Shown here in pieces: positions 1 to 7,736 of a DNA stretch of 37,175 nt. The translations under genes and the position numbers were made by a program. The notes beneath the pieces are model-generated. The model searched no databases. It was not told where the DNA came from and saw nothing but the letters and a program-made list of their open reading frames with translations. Position 1 is the first letter of the stretch. Each line of letters starts with the position of its first letter. This DNA is from an uncultured Marmoricola sp. (lineage in GTDB: Bacteria; Actinomycetota; Actinomycetes; Propionibacteriales; Nocardioidaceae): the NCBI GenBank assembly GCA_937868075.1, contig CALMLL010000125.1, positions 1-37,175 of the forward strand. The letters are read 5' to 3'.

Positions 1-2
1 AC

Positions 3-608
3 CCGTCGTCGGGCTTCGGCAAGGACGTCTTCGAGGTCGAGTCCTACGTCCGTGGTTTCTCGCGACGTCGCCCCGAGGTGGGCGTGACCATCATCCGCGC
101 AGCCAACGTCATCGGCCCCAAGGTCAGCTCACCGCTGACCTCCTACTTCCGACTCCCGGTCATCCCCACCGTGCTCGGGTTCGACGCCCGGCTGCAGTTC
201 TTGCATGACCGTGACCTGTTGGCCGTTCTCGAACACGTCACCTTGACTCAGCAGGCCGGGGTCTTCAACGTGGCCGGGGGTGGAGTGATGATGCTCTCCC
301 AGGCGGTCCGGCGCCTCGGCCGACCCCAGATCGCCGTTCCCGGGTTCGCAGTTGCTTCACTGGCCTCTGTGATCAAGCAGGCCGGGTTGGCCGACTTCTC
401 CGGCGACCAGGTCTCCTTCCTCACCTACGGCCGCGGCGTCGATACGACCCGGATGCGCGAGGTTCTGGGTTTCGAGCCGCTGCACGACACCGCCTCGGCC
501 TTCGCCGACTTCGCCGTATCGACCCCTCAGGGGCCGATCACGCCTGATCGGGTGGCCCTGGCCGAACAGACCCTGGCCGGACTCATGGGAGGTGGGTCCC
601 GTGGCTGA
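3..608 (+). CDS. NAD-dependent epimerase/dehydratase, 3' part (5' end outside window)
   Basis: The reading frame is open from the first bases of the window, so only the C-terminal ~200 residues of an extended short-chain dehydrogenase/reductase are seen. The visible part starts after the Rossmann glycine motif; a K-x-x-x-E-x-x stretch near the start is followed by the strand 'VTIIRAANVIGP', typical of the region after the catalytic Tyr-x-x-x-Lys in nucleotide-sugar epimerases. A later 'FLHDRDLL' and 'GVFNVAGGG' fit the family substrate domain. A GTG at 78 is in frame but would remove conserved residues, so it is not the start. The stop overlaps the GTG of the next gene by 8 bases. The neighbourhood matches the mycobacterial galE2-like locus (Rv0501), from memory. 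Family assignment is firm; the sugar substrate is unknown. Confidence 0.82.
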   Translation, partial: PSSGFGKDVFEVESYVRGFSRRRPEVGVTIIRAANVIGPKVSSPLTSYFRLPVIPTVLGFDARLQFLHDRDLLAVLEHVTLTQQAGVFNVAGGGVMMLSQAVRRLGRPQIAVPGFAVASLASVIKQAGLADFSGDQVSFLTYGRGVDTTRMREVLGFEPLHDTASAFADFAVSTPQGPITPDRVALAEQTLAGLMGGGSRG

Positions 609-1767
609 CGCAGACATCATTCCGCTGGGCACCCGTGGCCAACCCGGGCGCGGTACCGGCCGCGCTCGGCCCTCTGCGTCCTCACGCAGCCTCGCCCCGG
701 CAGCCAAGTCGAAGGCCAAGGCGACTGCGCCTGCCCCTGAGTCGAAGCGGGCAGCCCGGGCCGTCAAGGCGGCGCCGGCCGGCCCGTCGCCGGAGCCGAA
801 GGCAACCACCGACAAGGCGCCCAGGCCTCGTCCCGCAACGGTCGACCAACCGCAGGCAGTGAACGAACCGGTCGGCATTCCGGCCCAGGACTGGGTCGAA
901 GCCGCTGCCGAAGCCGCGCACCAGACCTGGGGAAGTGCATGGGAGCGCCACCTGGCCGAACTGTTGGCCTACCTGCGCCGCCGCATCACCGGGGAGTACT
1001 CCGTCGACGAGTTCGGCTTCGATGCGGAGTTGACCGGCCGCTTCCTCATGGCGGTTCTCGAGCCGATCGCGCAGAAATGGTTCCGGATCGAGGTCCGCGG
1101 AGCCGAGAACATCCCGCCCACCGGCGGGGCACTGATCGTCTCCAACCACTCCGGAACCATCCCGGTCGACGCCGCGATGACTGCGGCGATGGTGCATCGG
1201 GAGTCGGGCCGATTCCTGCGGCCTCTGGGCGCGGATCTGGTCTTCGGGCTGCCCATCGTCAGTGAGCTCGCCCGGTTGACCGGCGCCACCTTGGCCTGCA
1301 ACGAGGATGCCGAGCGCATGTTGCGCACCGGCGAACTGGTCGGGGTCTGGCCTGAGGGCTTCAAGGGGATCGGCAAGCCTTTCGCCGACCGCTACAAGCT
1401 GCAGCGCTTCGGGCGGGGTGGCTTCGTGTCCGCCGCGATGCGCACCGGCGTACCCATCATTCCGGTGTCCGTCGTGGGTGCCGAGGAGATCTATCCGCTC
1501 GTGGGCAACATCCCCAGCCTGGCCCGGCTGTTGGGCATTCCCTATGTGCCGATCACGCCGTTCTTCCCGCTGCTCGGTCCCTTGGGACTGATCCCGCTGC
1601 CGTCGAAGTGGCTCATCGAGTTCGGTGAGCCGATCCGCACCGATGCCTACGACCCCGGTGCCGCCGACGACCCGATGTTGGTGTTCAACGTGACCGACCA
1701 GGTGCGCGAGACCATCCAGCAGACGCTGTATTCGCTGCTGATGCAGCGCCCCAACGTCTTCGGCTAG
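601..1767 (+). CDS. PlsC-like lysophospholipid acyltransferase with disordered N-terminus
   Basis: A 388-residue member of the PlsC/LPLAT superfamily, expected to transfer an acyl chain to a glycerol- or lysophospholipid at the inner membrane face. GTG 601 is chosen over GTG 592 because GGAGG at 588-592 sits 8 bases before it. Residues 1-90 are rich in Ala, Pro, Lys and Arg and look disordered. The acyltransferase core starts near residue 160: an N-H motif at 182-183 is followed by Asp190, i.e. H-x6-D instead of the classical H-x4-D, and 'PEG' lies at 251-253 with a Lys-Gly-Ile-Gly-Lys stretch after it. This spaced variant is, to my memory, usual in the actinobacterial branch (Rv0502-like). 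The stop codon overlaps that of the convergent HAD phosphatase. The exact acceptor is not known. Confidence 0.85.
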   Translation: MADADIIPLGTRGQPGRGTGRARPSASSRSLAPAAKSKAKATAPAPESKRAARAVKAAPAGPSPEPKATTDKAPRPRPATVDQPQAVNEPVGIPAQDWVEAAAEAAHQTWGSAWERHLAELLAYLRRRITGEYSVDEFGFDAELTGRFLMAVLEPIAQKWFRIEVRGAENIPPTGGALIVSNHSGTIPVDAAMTAAMVHRESGRFLRPLGADLVFGLPIVSELARLTGATLACNEDAERMLRTGELVGVWPEGFKGIGKPFADRYKLQRFGRGGFVSAAMRTGVPIIPVSVVGAEEIYPLVGNIPSLARLLGIPYVPITPFFPLLGPLGLIPLPSKWLIEFGEPIRTDAYDPGAADDPMLVFNVTDQVRETIQQTLYSLLMQRPNVFG

Positions 1768-2642
1768 ACCAACTTGCGGCGGATCGCCGAACCGGCAGCC
1801 ACCGAGCCCGCCGCTGCACCGGCCACCGCGGCGGCGAAGAGTCCGGCGCGTGCTGCTTTGCGCCCGGTGCGGTAGTCACGGATGCGCCAGCCGTGGTCAT
1901 GGGCGTAGTCACGCAGAGCGGCGTCGGGGTTGATCGCGCAGGGGTCGCCCACCAAGGACAGCATCGGAATGTCGTTGGCCGAGTCGGAGTACGCCGAGCA
2001 CTGGGCCAGATCCAACCCCTCCTCGGCGGCCAGACGGGTGATGGCCTCGGCTTTGGCCGGGCCGTGCAGCATGTCGCCGACAAGTCGGCCGGTGTAGACC
2101 CCGTCGACGTGCTCGGCCACGGTGCCCAGTGCGCCGGTCAACCCGAGTCGGCGGGCGATGATGCGAGCGATCTCGATCGGGGCGGCGGTGACCAGCCACA
2201 CGCGGTGACCCTCATCGAGGTGGATCTGGGCGAGGGCCTTGGTGCCCGGCCAAATCCGGTCGGCCATGGCCTCCTCGAAGATCTCTTCACCGAGCGACTC
2301 CAACTCCTGCACGGTGTGACCGGCAATGAAACTCAGCGCCGCGGACCTGGCCTCAGCGACGTGCTCGGGGTCCTCGACGCCGACGATGCGGAAGTAGGCC
2401 TGCTTCCAAGCGGCACCCAGGATGTCTTTGGTGGTGAAGAACTTGCGACGGTGCAGGCCCTTGGCCAGGTGAAAGATCGAGGCGCCTTGCATGACGGTGT
2501 TGTCCACATCGAAGAACGCCGCCACCGCGAGGTCGGGGGCGACCTCCAGGGCCTCCTCCACCTCCGGCAGCGCCCGCGCCGCTTCCCCGGCCAGCGCACT
2601 GCGCTTGGTGAGGTTCTTGGGGCGCTTCTTCGGCGGATTCAC
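1764..2642 (-). CDS. HAD-IB family phosphatase (SerB1-like)
   Basis: A 292-residue haloacid dehalogenase superfamily hydrolase of subfamily IB. Motif I is D45-V-D47-N-T; 'VWLVTAAP' supplies motif II and 'YSDSANDIPML' motif III with the metal-binding Asp residues. The C-terminus has an Ala/Gly-rich hydrophobic segment followed by R-R-K, which may anchor it to the membrane. Frames upstream of GTG 2642 stay open to 2723, but the segment has no HAD homology that I recognise, and a TACTCT -10 hexamer lies exactly six bases upstream of GTG 2642, so a leaderless start there is preferred. Relatives are often named phosphoserine phosphatase SerB1, yet pairing with a PlsC-like enzyme also permits a lipid phosphate substrate; neither is shown by sequence. 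Confidence 0.83.
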   Translation of the reverse strand: MNPPKKRPKNLTKRSALAGEAARALPEVEEALEVAPDLAVAAFFDVDNTVMQGASIFHLAKGLHRRKFFTTKDILGAAWKQAYFRIVGVEDPEHVAEARSAALSFIAGHTVQELESLGEEIFEEAMADRIWPGTKALAQIHLDEGHRVWLVTAAPIEIARIIARRLGLTGALGTVAEHVDGVYTGRLVGDMLHGPAKAEAITRLAAEEGLDLAQCSAYSDSANDIPMLSLVGDPCAINPDAALRDYAHDHGWRIRDYRTGRKAARAGLFAAAVAGAAAGSVAAGSAIRRKLV

Positions 2643-2648
2643 GCAGCA

Positions 2649-2654
2649 AGAGTA
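2649..2654 (-). promoter_or_regulatory. -10 element for leaderless HAD phosphatase mRNA
   Basis: Reverse-strand TACTCT matches actinobacterial TANNNT and is separated from the GTG at 2642 by exactly six bases (TGCTGC), placing transcription start on the start codon. No good -35 hexamer is visible 16-18 bases upstream. Confidence 0.45.
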
Positions 2655-2771
2655 GGCCCTGCCGCCGGGGGCGGTTTCGTATGCGAACAGCCGATACTCA
2701 ACCTTCGCCGGGGTTGCACCCACTGTTCAGGTCGAGTATGCCGAGCACACCTGCATCGCCGACCGATCTGA

Positions 2772-2777
2772 CAGACT
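2772..2777 (+). promoter_or_regulatory. possible -10 element for leaderless ligase mRNA
   Basis: CAGACT lies six bases (CAGAAC) before the GTG at 2784. It matches NANNNT, not the full TANNNT, and there is no obvious Shine-Dalgarno sequence, which supports but does not prove a leaderless start. Confidence 0.35.
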
Positions 2778-2783
2778 CAGAAC

Positions 2784-4376
2784 GTGGACACGAACCTCTC
2801 CCAGTTGCTGACGCGGGCCGCGTCGACGGCTCCGGACAAGGTCGCCCTCATCGACACCGGACCCGCTGACCAGGCTTCGGGAGACCAACCTGCGGACACA
2901 GTTCTGACCTGGGCCGAACTCGACCGCCTCGTCGACGCGGTCAGTCTGGGGGTGGCCGCCCATGGGGTTCGTGGCGGCCAGCGGGTGCTCATCGCCCTGG
3001 GCAATCGGCTGGAGTTCGCGGCGGCCTACCTGGGGGTGTTGCGGGCCGGCGCGGTCGCCGTACCAGTCAATCCGCGCAGTGCCGTCGGAGAGTTCCAGCG
3101 CATGGCCGCGGACTCGGGGGCGCGCCTCGGGATCACCGACGCGCACACCATCGGCGCGGTGCGCGAGGCCATCGCGACCGCGCCACCGGAGTTCTCCGCC
3201 ATTCCCACCGTCGTGGTGATCGACGCGCCCGCGGCCGCGGGCGAGATCGCGTGGTCGGATTTCGTGAACCACCAGGGCAAGGCGGTTCCGCTGCCTGCCG
3301 AGCCGGAGTCGCTGGCCGTCCTGCTCTACACCAGTGGCACCTCGGGTCGTCCGCGCGCGGCGATGCTGACGCACCGCGCGCTCCTGGCGAACATCGAGCA
3401 GGTGGCCGCCGTCGAGCCGCCCGCGTTCACCGAGGATGACGTCAGCGTGGCGTTGCTCCCTCTCTTCCACGTCTACGGGCTCAATGCCGTGCTCGGCCAG
3501 TTCCTGCGGCACGGTCACACGCTCGTGGTCACCCCGGGATTCGACCCGGAGGCCACCTTGGCCCTGATCGAGCGATACCAGGTGAGCGTGCTCCCGGTCG
3601 CGCCTCCGGTCCTGGCCCACTGGCGCAGCCGCAGCGATCTTCGTGAGCGCCTCTCCTCGGTCCGCCTGATGATGTCGGGATCGGCCCCGTTGAGCGCGGA
3701 AGCCATGAGCGACTTCGTGGCTCGCACCGGCATCGTGGTCCACCAGGGATACGGACTCACCGAGGCCGCCCCTGTGGTGACCTCGACCCTCTGCAGCCAG
3801 ACCTGGCAGCCGGGCAGTGTCGGGTCGCCACTGCCGGGTGTGGAGATCGAACTGCGCGACGACGACGGCAGCGTGGAGGGCGAGGACCCTGGGGAGATCT
3901 ATGTCCGCGGCGCCAACATCTTCAGCGGCTACTGGCCCGACGGATCCGACGGTCCCGACGCCGATGGCTACTTCGCCACCGGCGACGTGGGCATCATCGA
4001 CGCCGACGGCAACCTCTTCCTCGTCGACCGTCTCAAAGAACTGATCATCGTCAACGGTTTCAACGTCTACCCCTCCGAAGTCGAGGAGGTTGCTGCCGAA
4101 GTCCCTGGTGTCGCAGCGGTCGCGATCATCGGTGTCGACGACGAGCACACCGGCGAGGCCGTGACGGCGTACGTCGTACCTACCGGCGACCTGCCCGCCA
4201 AGGACCTCGCCAGGTTGGTCGACGAGCACTGCGCCGAACGCCTCGCGCGGTTCAAGAGGCCGACCCAGGTCAACATCGTGGACGAACTCCCCTACGGGAT
4301 CACCGGCAAGGTGCAGAAGGGTCGTCTGCGAGCCACCGCGCGCCGCGAGGACACCCCCCTGGTCGAGGGACCGTGA
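2784..4376 (+). CDS. AMP-dependent acyl-CoA synthetase/ligase (ANL superfamily)
   Basis: A 530-residue adenylate-forming enzyme, predicted to activate a carboxylic acid with ATP and join it to CoA. The phosphate-binding loop 'LLYTSGTSG' is at residues 180-188, 'GYGLTEAAP' is the A5 adenine motif, 'YFATGDVG' carries the ribose-binding Asp, 'DRLKELIIVNGFNVYPSEVE' is the hinge and A8 motif, and Lys509 in 'GITGKVQKG' is the catalytic A10 lysine. All key residues are present, so the enzyme should be active. It resembles long-chain fatty-acyl-CoA ligases more than MenE, and a separate menE lies at 17826. The GTG start has no clear ribosome binding site. The stop overlaps the glutaredoxin gene by four bases (GTGA), so the two are co-transcribed. 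Its acid substrate cannot be read from sequence. Confidence 0.88.
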   Translation: MDTNLSQLLTRAASTAPDKVALIDTGPADQASGDQPADTVLTWAELDRLVDAVSLGVAAHGVRGGQRVLIALGNRLEFAAAYLGVLRAGAVAVPVNPRSAVGEFQRMAADSGARLGITDAHTIGAVREAIATAPPEFSAIPTVVVIDAPAAAGEIAWSDFVNHQGKAVPLPAEPESLAVLLYTSGTSGRPRAAMLTHRALLANIEQVAAVEPPAFTEDDVSVALLPLFHVYGLNAVLGQFLRHGHTLVVTPGFDPEATLALIERYQVSVLPVAPPVLAHWRSRSDLRERLSSVRLMMSGSAPLSAEAMSDFVARTGIVVHQGYGLTEAAPVVTSTLCSQTWQPGSVGSPLPGVEIELRDDDGSVEGEDPGEIYVRGANIFSGYWPDGSDGPDADGYFATGDVGIIDADGNLFLVDRLKELIIVNGFNVYPSEVEEVAAEVPGVAAVAIIGVDDEHTGEAVTAYVVPTGDLPAKDLARLVDEHCAERLARFKRPTQVNIVDELPYGITGKVQKGRLRATARREDTPLVEGP

Positions 4377-4615
4377 CACCGCCGACCAGGGTCGTGGTCT
4401 ACAGCAGAGCCGGATGCCACCTGTGCGAAGACGCCATCGCGATCGTCGACCAGATCTGCGACCGGCACGGCATGGCGTACTCCGTCGTCGACATCGACGG
4501 GGACGACTCCTTGCTCCAGCAGTACGCCGACAAGGTGCCGGTGACCGTGATCGACGGTGTCGAGCACGCCATCTGGTGGGTCGACCCGGATCGCTTCGAG
4601 GCGGCCCTGCGCTAG
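4373..4615 (+). CDS. Small glutaredoxin-like protein (DUF836 type)
   Basis: An 80-residue thioredoxin-fold protein starting 'VVVYSRAGCHLCEDA', where Cys-His-Leu-Cys is the redox-active C-x-x-C pair directly after the first beta strand. 'KVPVTVIDG' contains the conserved cis-proline segment. This length and motif fit the glutaredoxin family (DUF836) proteins found just upstream of hemA in mycobacteria (Rv0508, from memory). It overlaps the upstream ligase by GTGA and is followed by a 177-base regulatory gap before rex. It probably reduces a protein disulfide or handles thiols in the cytoplasm; the partner is unknown, but its position beside heme synthesis genes is conserved. Confidence 0.85.
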   Translation: MTPPTRVVVYSRAGCHLCEDAIAIVDQICDRHGMAYSVVDIDGDDSLLQQYADKVPVTVIDGVEHAIWWVDPDRFEAALR

Positions 4616-4652
4616 CAGAGATTGCCGAGGTCGGCTAGGTCAGACCCGGTGT

Positions 4653-4670
4653 TCGTGACACTTCCCACAT
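4653..4670 (+). promoter_or_regulatory. Possible upstream Rex operator (weak)
   Basis: TCGTGAC-N4-CCCACAT matches 9 of 14 half-site positions of the Rex consensus TTGTGAA-N4-TTCACAA. Its centre is 44 bases, about four helical turns, from the centre of the second candidate at 4697-4714. On its own it is weak. Confidence 0.3.
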
Positions 4671-4695
4671 GTGCTAGTCAACCGGTGAGATCGTT

Positions 4696-4725
4696 TTGGT
4701 TCTCGCGTTCACAAACTCTTACAGT
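4696..4725 (+). promoter_or_regulatory. Probable rex-hem operon promoter
   Basis: TTGGTT at 4696-4701 and TACAGT at 4720-4725 form a -35/-10 pair with an 18-base spacer. Transcription would begin near 4732, giving a leader of about 60 bases before the rex GTG at 4793. The Rex-like operator lies inside this promoter. Confidence 0.5.
4697..4714 (+). promoter_or_regulatory. Rex operator overlapping the rex promoter
   Basis: The site reads TGGTTCT-CGCG-TTCACAA. The right half-site matches the Rex consensus perfectly and the CGCG centre equals that of the Streptomyces operator TGTGAACGCGTTCACA; the left half matches only 3 of 7. It covers the -35 hexamer and spacer, the usual place for repression, and would make rex autoregulatory, as known in Streptomyces. 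Confidence 0.5.
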
Positions 4726-4792
4726 GAGCCGAAATCCGTCGCCGAAACACGGGGTCGAAGAGCCCGGGGCGCCGGAGTGGAGCGCAAGAACC

Positions 4793-5452
4793 GTGACGAC
4801 TACCCGCATCCCGGAGGCGACGATCGCTCGGCTACCGGTCTACCTGCGGGCGCTCAACGCGCTGTTCGACAATGCGACGACCACCTGCTCCAGCGAGGAG
4901 CTCGCTGCCGCCGCCGGAGTCAACTCCGCGAAATTGCGCAAGGACCTCTCCTACCTCGGCTCCTACGGCACCCGCGGCGTCGGGTACGACGTGGAGTACC
5001 TCCGCTATCAGATCGCCCGCGAGATCGGTCTTACCCAGGACTGGCCCGTCGTGATCGTCGGTATCGGCAACCTGGGTCACGCGCTGGCCAACTACTCCGG
5101 CTTCTCCAGTCGCGGCTTTCGCACCGTGGCGTTGCTCGACGCCGATTCGGCCCGGCACGGCCAGGAGGTCGCCGGGCTGGTGGTGGCTCCGTTCGAGGAC
5201 CTCGAGAAGGTCATCGCCGAGCACAACGTCGCGATCGGCGTGATCGCCACCCCGGCGGCGGCGGCCCAGTCGGTGGCCGACCGGATGGTGGCCGCGGGTC
5301 TGACCAGCATCTTGAACTTCGCGCCGGTGGTGCTCTCGGTGCCCGAGGGCGTCGACGTACGCAAGGTCGACCTAGCCAGCGAGTTGCAGATCCTGGCCTA
5401 TCACGAGCAGCGAAAACTCAGCGCCGCGAACGCTCCCAAGGCGGCGGTCTGA
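4793..5452 (+). CDS. rex: Redox-sensing transcriptional repressor Rex
   Basis: A 219-residue NADH/NAD+ sensor that represses respiratory genes and is released from DNA when NADH rises. The frame is open upstream to 4622, but the family N-terminus ('RIPEATIARLPVYLRAL') begins right after GTG 4793, and GGAG at 4779-4782 precedes it. Residues 1-80 form the winged helix DNA-binding domain, with the recognition segment around 'AKLRKDLSYLGSYGTRGVGY' (47-65). The Rossmann motif G-I-G-N-L-G is at 90-95, and 'NFAPVVLSVPEGVDVRKVDLASELQIL' is the dimer-swapping C-terminal part. It heads the hem operon: its TGA overlaps the ATG of hemA by one base. A Rex-like operator lies in its promoter and a better one before nuoA. 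Confidence 0.95.
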   Translation: MTTTRIPEATIARLPVYLRALNALFDNATTTCSSEELAAAAGVNSAKLRKDLSYLGSYGTRGVGYDVEYLRYQIAREIGLTQDWPVVIVGIGNLGHALANYSGFSSRGFRTVALLDADSARHGQEVAGLVVAPFEDLEKVIAEHNVAIGVIATPAAAAQSVADRMVAAGLTSILNFAPVVLSVPEGVDVRKVDLASELQILAYHEQRKLSAANAPKAAV

Positions 5453-6795
5453 TGAGCGTCTTGGTGGTCGGGGTTTCGCATCGTTCGGCCCCGGTTTCTG
5501 TCCTGGAGGCGCTGGCGTTGGATGCCGAAGGCGCCGCCAAACTCGCCCTGCAGGTCTCCGAGCACGACCATGTCAACGAGACCGTCGTGCTCGCCACCTG
5601 CAACCGCATCGAGGTGTACGCCGACGTGGAGCGCTTCCACGGCAGCATCGAAGCGACCACCAGACTGCTGGCCGATCGTGCCGGACGCCAGGTCGAGGAG
5701 TTGCTGCCACACCTCTACGTCCACTACGACGACGGCGCGGTCTCCCATCTCTTCCATGTCGCTGCGGGTCTTGACTCGATGGCGCTGGGTGAGGCCCAGG
5801 TGCTGGGCCAGTGTCGAGACGCACTTCGCGCGGGTCAGGAGACCGGCACCGTCGGTGCCACCCTCAACCTCCTCTTCCAGCAGGCGCTGCGAGTGGGCAA
5901 GCGGGTCCACGCCGAGACCGACGTCGATCGCACCGCCCCTTCGATGGTCTCGGCCGCGTTGGCGCAGGCCTCGGTCCACATCGGTGATCTGGCCGGTCGG
6001 CGGGCGGTCGTGGTCGGGGCCGGCTCGATGGCCGCCATCGCGGTAGCCACCACCGCTCGGGCCGGGGCGGATGTGGTGGTCGTCAATCGGAGTCTCGACC
6101 GAGCCGCCCACCTGGCCGCCGGCTACGCCGCCACCGCGCGGCCCTTCTCGGAGTTGGCCGACGCCGTGTCGGCCGCCGACCTGGTCATCTCGTGCACGGG
6201 CGCAACCGGAACCGTGGTCAGCGCCCACGACGTTTCACGGGCTCGCCGGTCCGCCTCGCGCCCCTTGGTCGTGGTCGATCTGGCGCTGCCCCACGACGTC
6301 GATCCAGCCGTGGCCGACCTGTCCGGGGTCCACCTGATCAACCTCGCGAGCCTGGCCGAGTCGATCGGGGCGGCCGAAGCCGAGTCGGTGCTGGTCCATG
6401 ACGCCCCAGTCGATGGATCGGCTTCGGCGCTGAGCCAGGTGCGTCGCATCGTCGCCGACGAGTTGGCCGCCTTCGGTGCTGCCCGTCGCTCGGCCAGTGT
6501 CACCCCCACGTTGGTGGCGTTGCGCAGCATGGCGACCGCAGTCGTGGAAGCCGAACTCGAGCGCCTACGCCATCGGTTGCCCCATCTCGACGCCAAGTCG
6601 GTCGATGAGGTCTCCCACGCCATTCGCCGGGTCGCGGAGAAGTTGCTGCACCAGCCCACCGTTCGAGTCAAAGAGTTGGCCAAGGAGCCGGGCACGTTGT
6701 CCTATGCCACGGCGCTGGCGGAGTTGTTCGCCCTCGATCCCGATGCAGTCGACGCAGTGACGACGCCGCTCACCGACGAGGGGGGCCTGCGATGA
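5452..6795 (+). CDS. hemA: Glutamyl-tRNA reductase
   Basis: A 447-residue NADPH-dependent enzyme that reduces glutamyl-tRNA(Glu) to glutamate-1-semialdehyde, the first committed step of C5 heme synthesis. The catalytic nucleophile is Cys50 in 'LATCNRIEVY', the same position as in other family members; 'GVSHRSAPV' near the N-terminus and 'GLDSMALGEAQVLGQ' are family signatures. A Rossmann domain follows ('VVVGAGSMA', 'VVVNRS'), then a helical dimerisation domain. The ATG at 5452 overlaps the rex stop (TGATG); the frame extends upstream through rex, but only as a shadow. The stop overlaps hemC by ATGA. Position right behind rex suggests that entry into heme synthesis follows the NADH/NAD+ state. 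Confidence 0.96.
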   Translation: MSVLVVGVSHRSAPVSVLEALALDAEGAAKLALQVSEHDHVNETVVLATCNRIEVYADVERFHGSIEATTRLLADRAGRQVEELLPHLYVHYDDGAVSHLFHVAAGLDSMALGEAQVLGQCRDALRAGQETGTVGATLNLLFQQALRVGKRVHAETDVDRTAPSMVSAALAQASVHIGDLAGRRAVVVGAGSMAAIAVATTARAGADVVVVNRSLDRAAHLAAGYAATARPFSELADAVSAADLVISCTGATGTVVSAHDVSRARRSASRPLVVVDLALPHDVDPAVADLSGVHLINLASLAESIGAAEAESVLVHDAPVDGSASALSQVRRIVADELAAFGAARRSASVTPTLVALRSMATAVVEAELERLRHRLPHLDAKSVDEVSHAIRRVAEKLLHQPTVRVKELAKEPGTLSYATALAELFALDPDAVDAVTTPLTDEGGLR

Positions 6796-7733
6796 CCGCG
6801 ATCCGGCTGGGCACGAGGGCATCGGTCCTGGCCCGCACGCAGAGCGGCCAGGTGGCCGACATGATCGGCCGAACACTGCGCCGCGAGGTCGAACTCGTGG
6901 CGATCTCCACTCAAGGCGACCGCACCTCGGCCCCGTTGGCCTCGCTAGGCGGGACCGGTGTGTTCGTGAGCGCGCTCCGTGATGCTCTGATCGCCGGCGA
7001 GATCGACGTGGCCGTGCACTCGCTCAAGGACCTTCCGACAGCACCCGAGCCCGGAGTGGCGCTCGCGGCGGTCCCGACCCGTGAGGACCCTCGGGATGCG
7101 CTCGTGGCGCGTGACGGGCTGACCCTGGGTGAGCTTCCGCCGGGCGCCACCGTCGGCACCGGCTCGCCTCGGCGGACGGCCCAACTCCACGCACTCGGCC
7201 TCGGTCTCGACGTACGCCCCATCCGCGGCAACATCGACACCCGCCTTGCCATGGTGACCACGGGCGCGTTCGACGCCGTGGTGTTGGCCCGCGCCGGGCT
7301 TGCCCGGATCGACAAGCAGCACACGATCACCGAGACGATCGACCCGTTGCAGATGTTGCCGGCCCCTGGGCAGGGCGCCTTGGCCGTTGAGACGCGCTCG
7401 GACGACCCACTCGGTCTCGAGCTCGCGCTCATCGACGACTCGGCCACCAGGGCAGCGGTGACTGCCGAACGTGCCTTGCTGGCCACTTTGGAGGCCGGCT
7501 GCTCGGCCCCGGTGGGCGCGTTGGCAGAGGTGGTCGAGGGTGACTGCGGCCCCGAACTCTGGCTGCGGGCCATCGCACTGTCTTCCGACGGCGCCCTTTC
7601 GGTGCGCCGGACCCTGTCTGGACGGCTCGACGCCAGCGTCGAACTGGGCCAGAACCTGGCGGCACTCATGCTCGACGAGGGCGCCGCCGACTTGATCACC
7701 CTTCCCGAACCCCAGACCACGACCAGCGAGTGA
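6792..7733 (+). CDS. hemC: Hydroxymethylbilane synthase (porphobilinogen deaminase)
   Basis: A 313-residue enzyme that joins four porphobilinogens into hydroxymethylbilane. The N-terminus 'IRLGTRASVLARTQ' is typical. 'HSLKDLPT' carries the catalytic Asp80, 'GTGSPRRTAQL' (122-132) and 'GNIDTRL' bind the pyrrole carboxylates, and Cys237 in 'LEAGCSAPVG' should hold the dipyrromethane cofactor. The length is normal. It overlaps hemA by four bases and is followed three bases later by hemD, so translation is probably coupled. Confidence 0.96.
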   Translation: MTAIRLGTRASVLARTQSGQVADMIGRTLRREVELVAISTQGDRTSAPLASLGGTGVFVSALRDALIAGEIDVAVHSLKDLPTAPEPGVALAAVPTREDPRDALVARDGLTLGELPPGATVGTGSPRRTAQLHALGLGLDVRPIRGNIDTRLAMVTTGAFDAVVLARAGLARIDKQHTITETIDPLQMLPAPGQGALAVETRSDDPLGLELALIDDSATRAAVTAERALLATLEAGCSAPVGALAEVVEGDCGPELWLRAIALSSDGALSVRRTLSGRLDASVELGQNLAALMLDEGAADLITLPEPQTTTSE

Positions 7734-7736
7734 GCC

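Noticed and set aside
2784..4376. Assigning the ligase at 2784 as a second MenE
   Set aside because: It is a full-length 530-residue ligase not linked to men genes, while a typical short actinobacterial menE lies in the menECD operon.
4622..4792. In-frame upstream extension of Rex
   Set aside because: It would cover the promoter and operator and adds residues with no match to the Rex winged helix domain; GTG 4793 has a ribosome binding site.
4696..5451. In-frame upstream extension of hemA through rex
   Set aside because: The extension is the shadow of rex; the family N-terminus and the TGATG overlap fix hemA at 5452.
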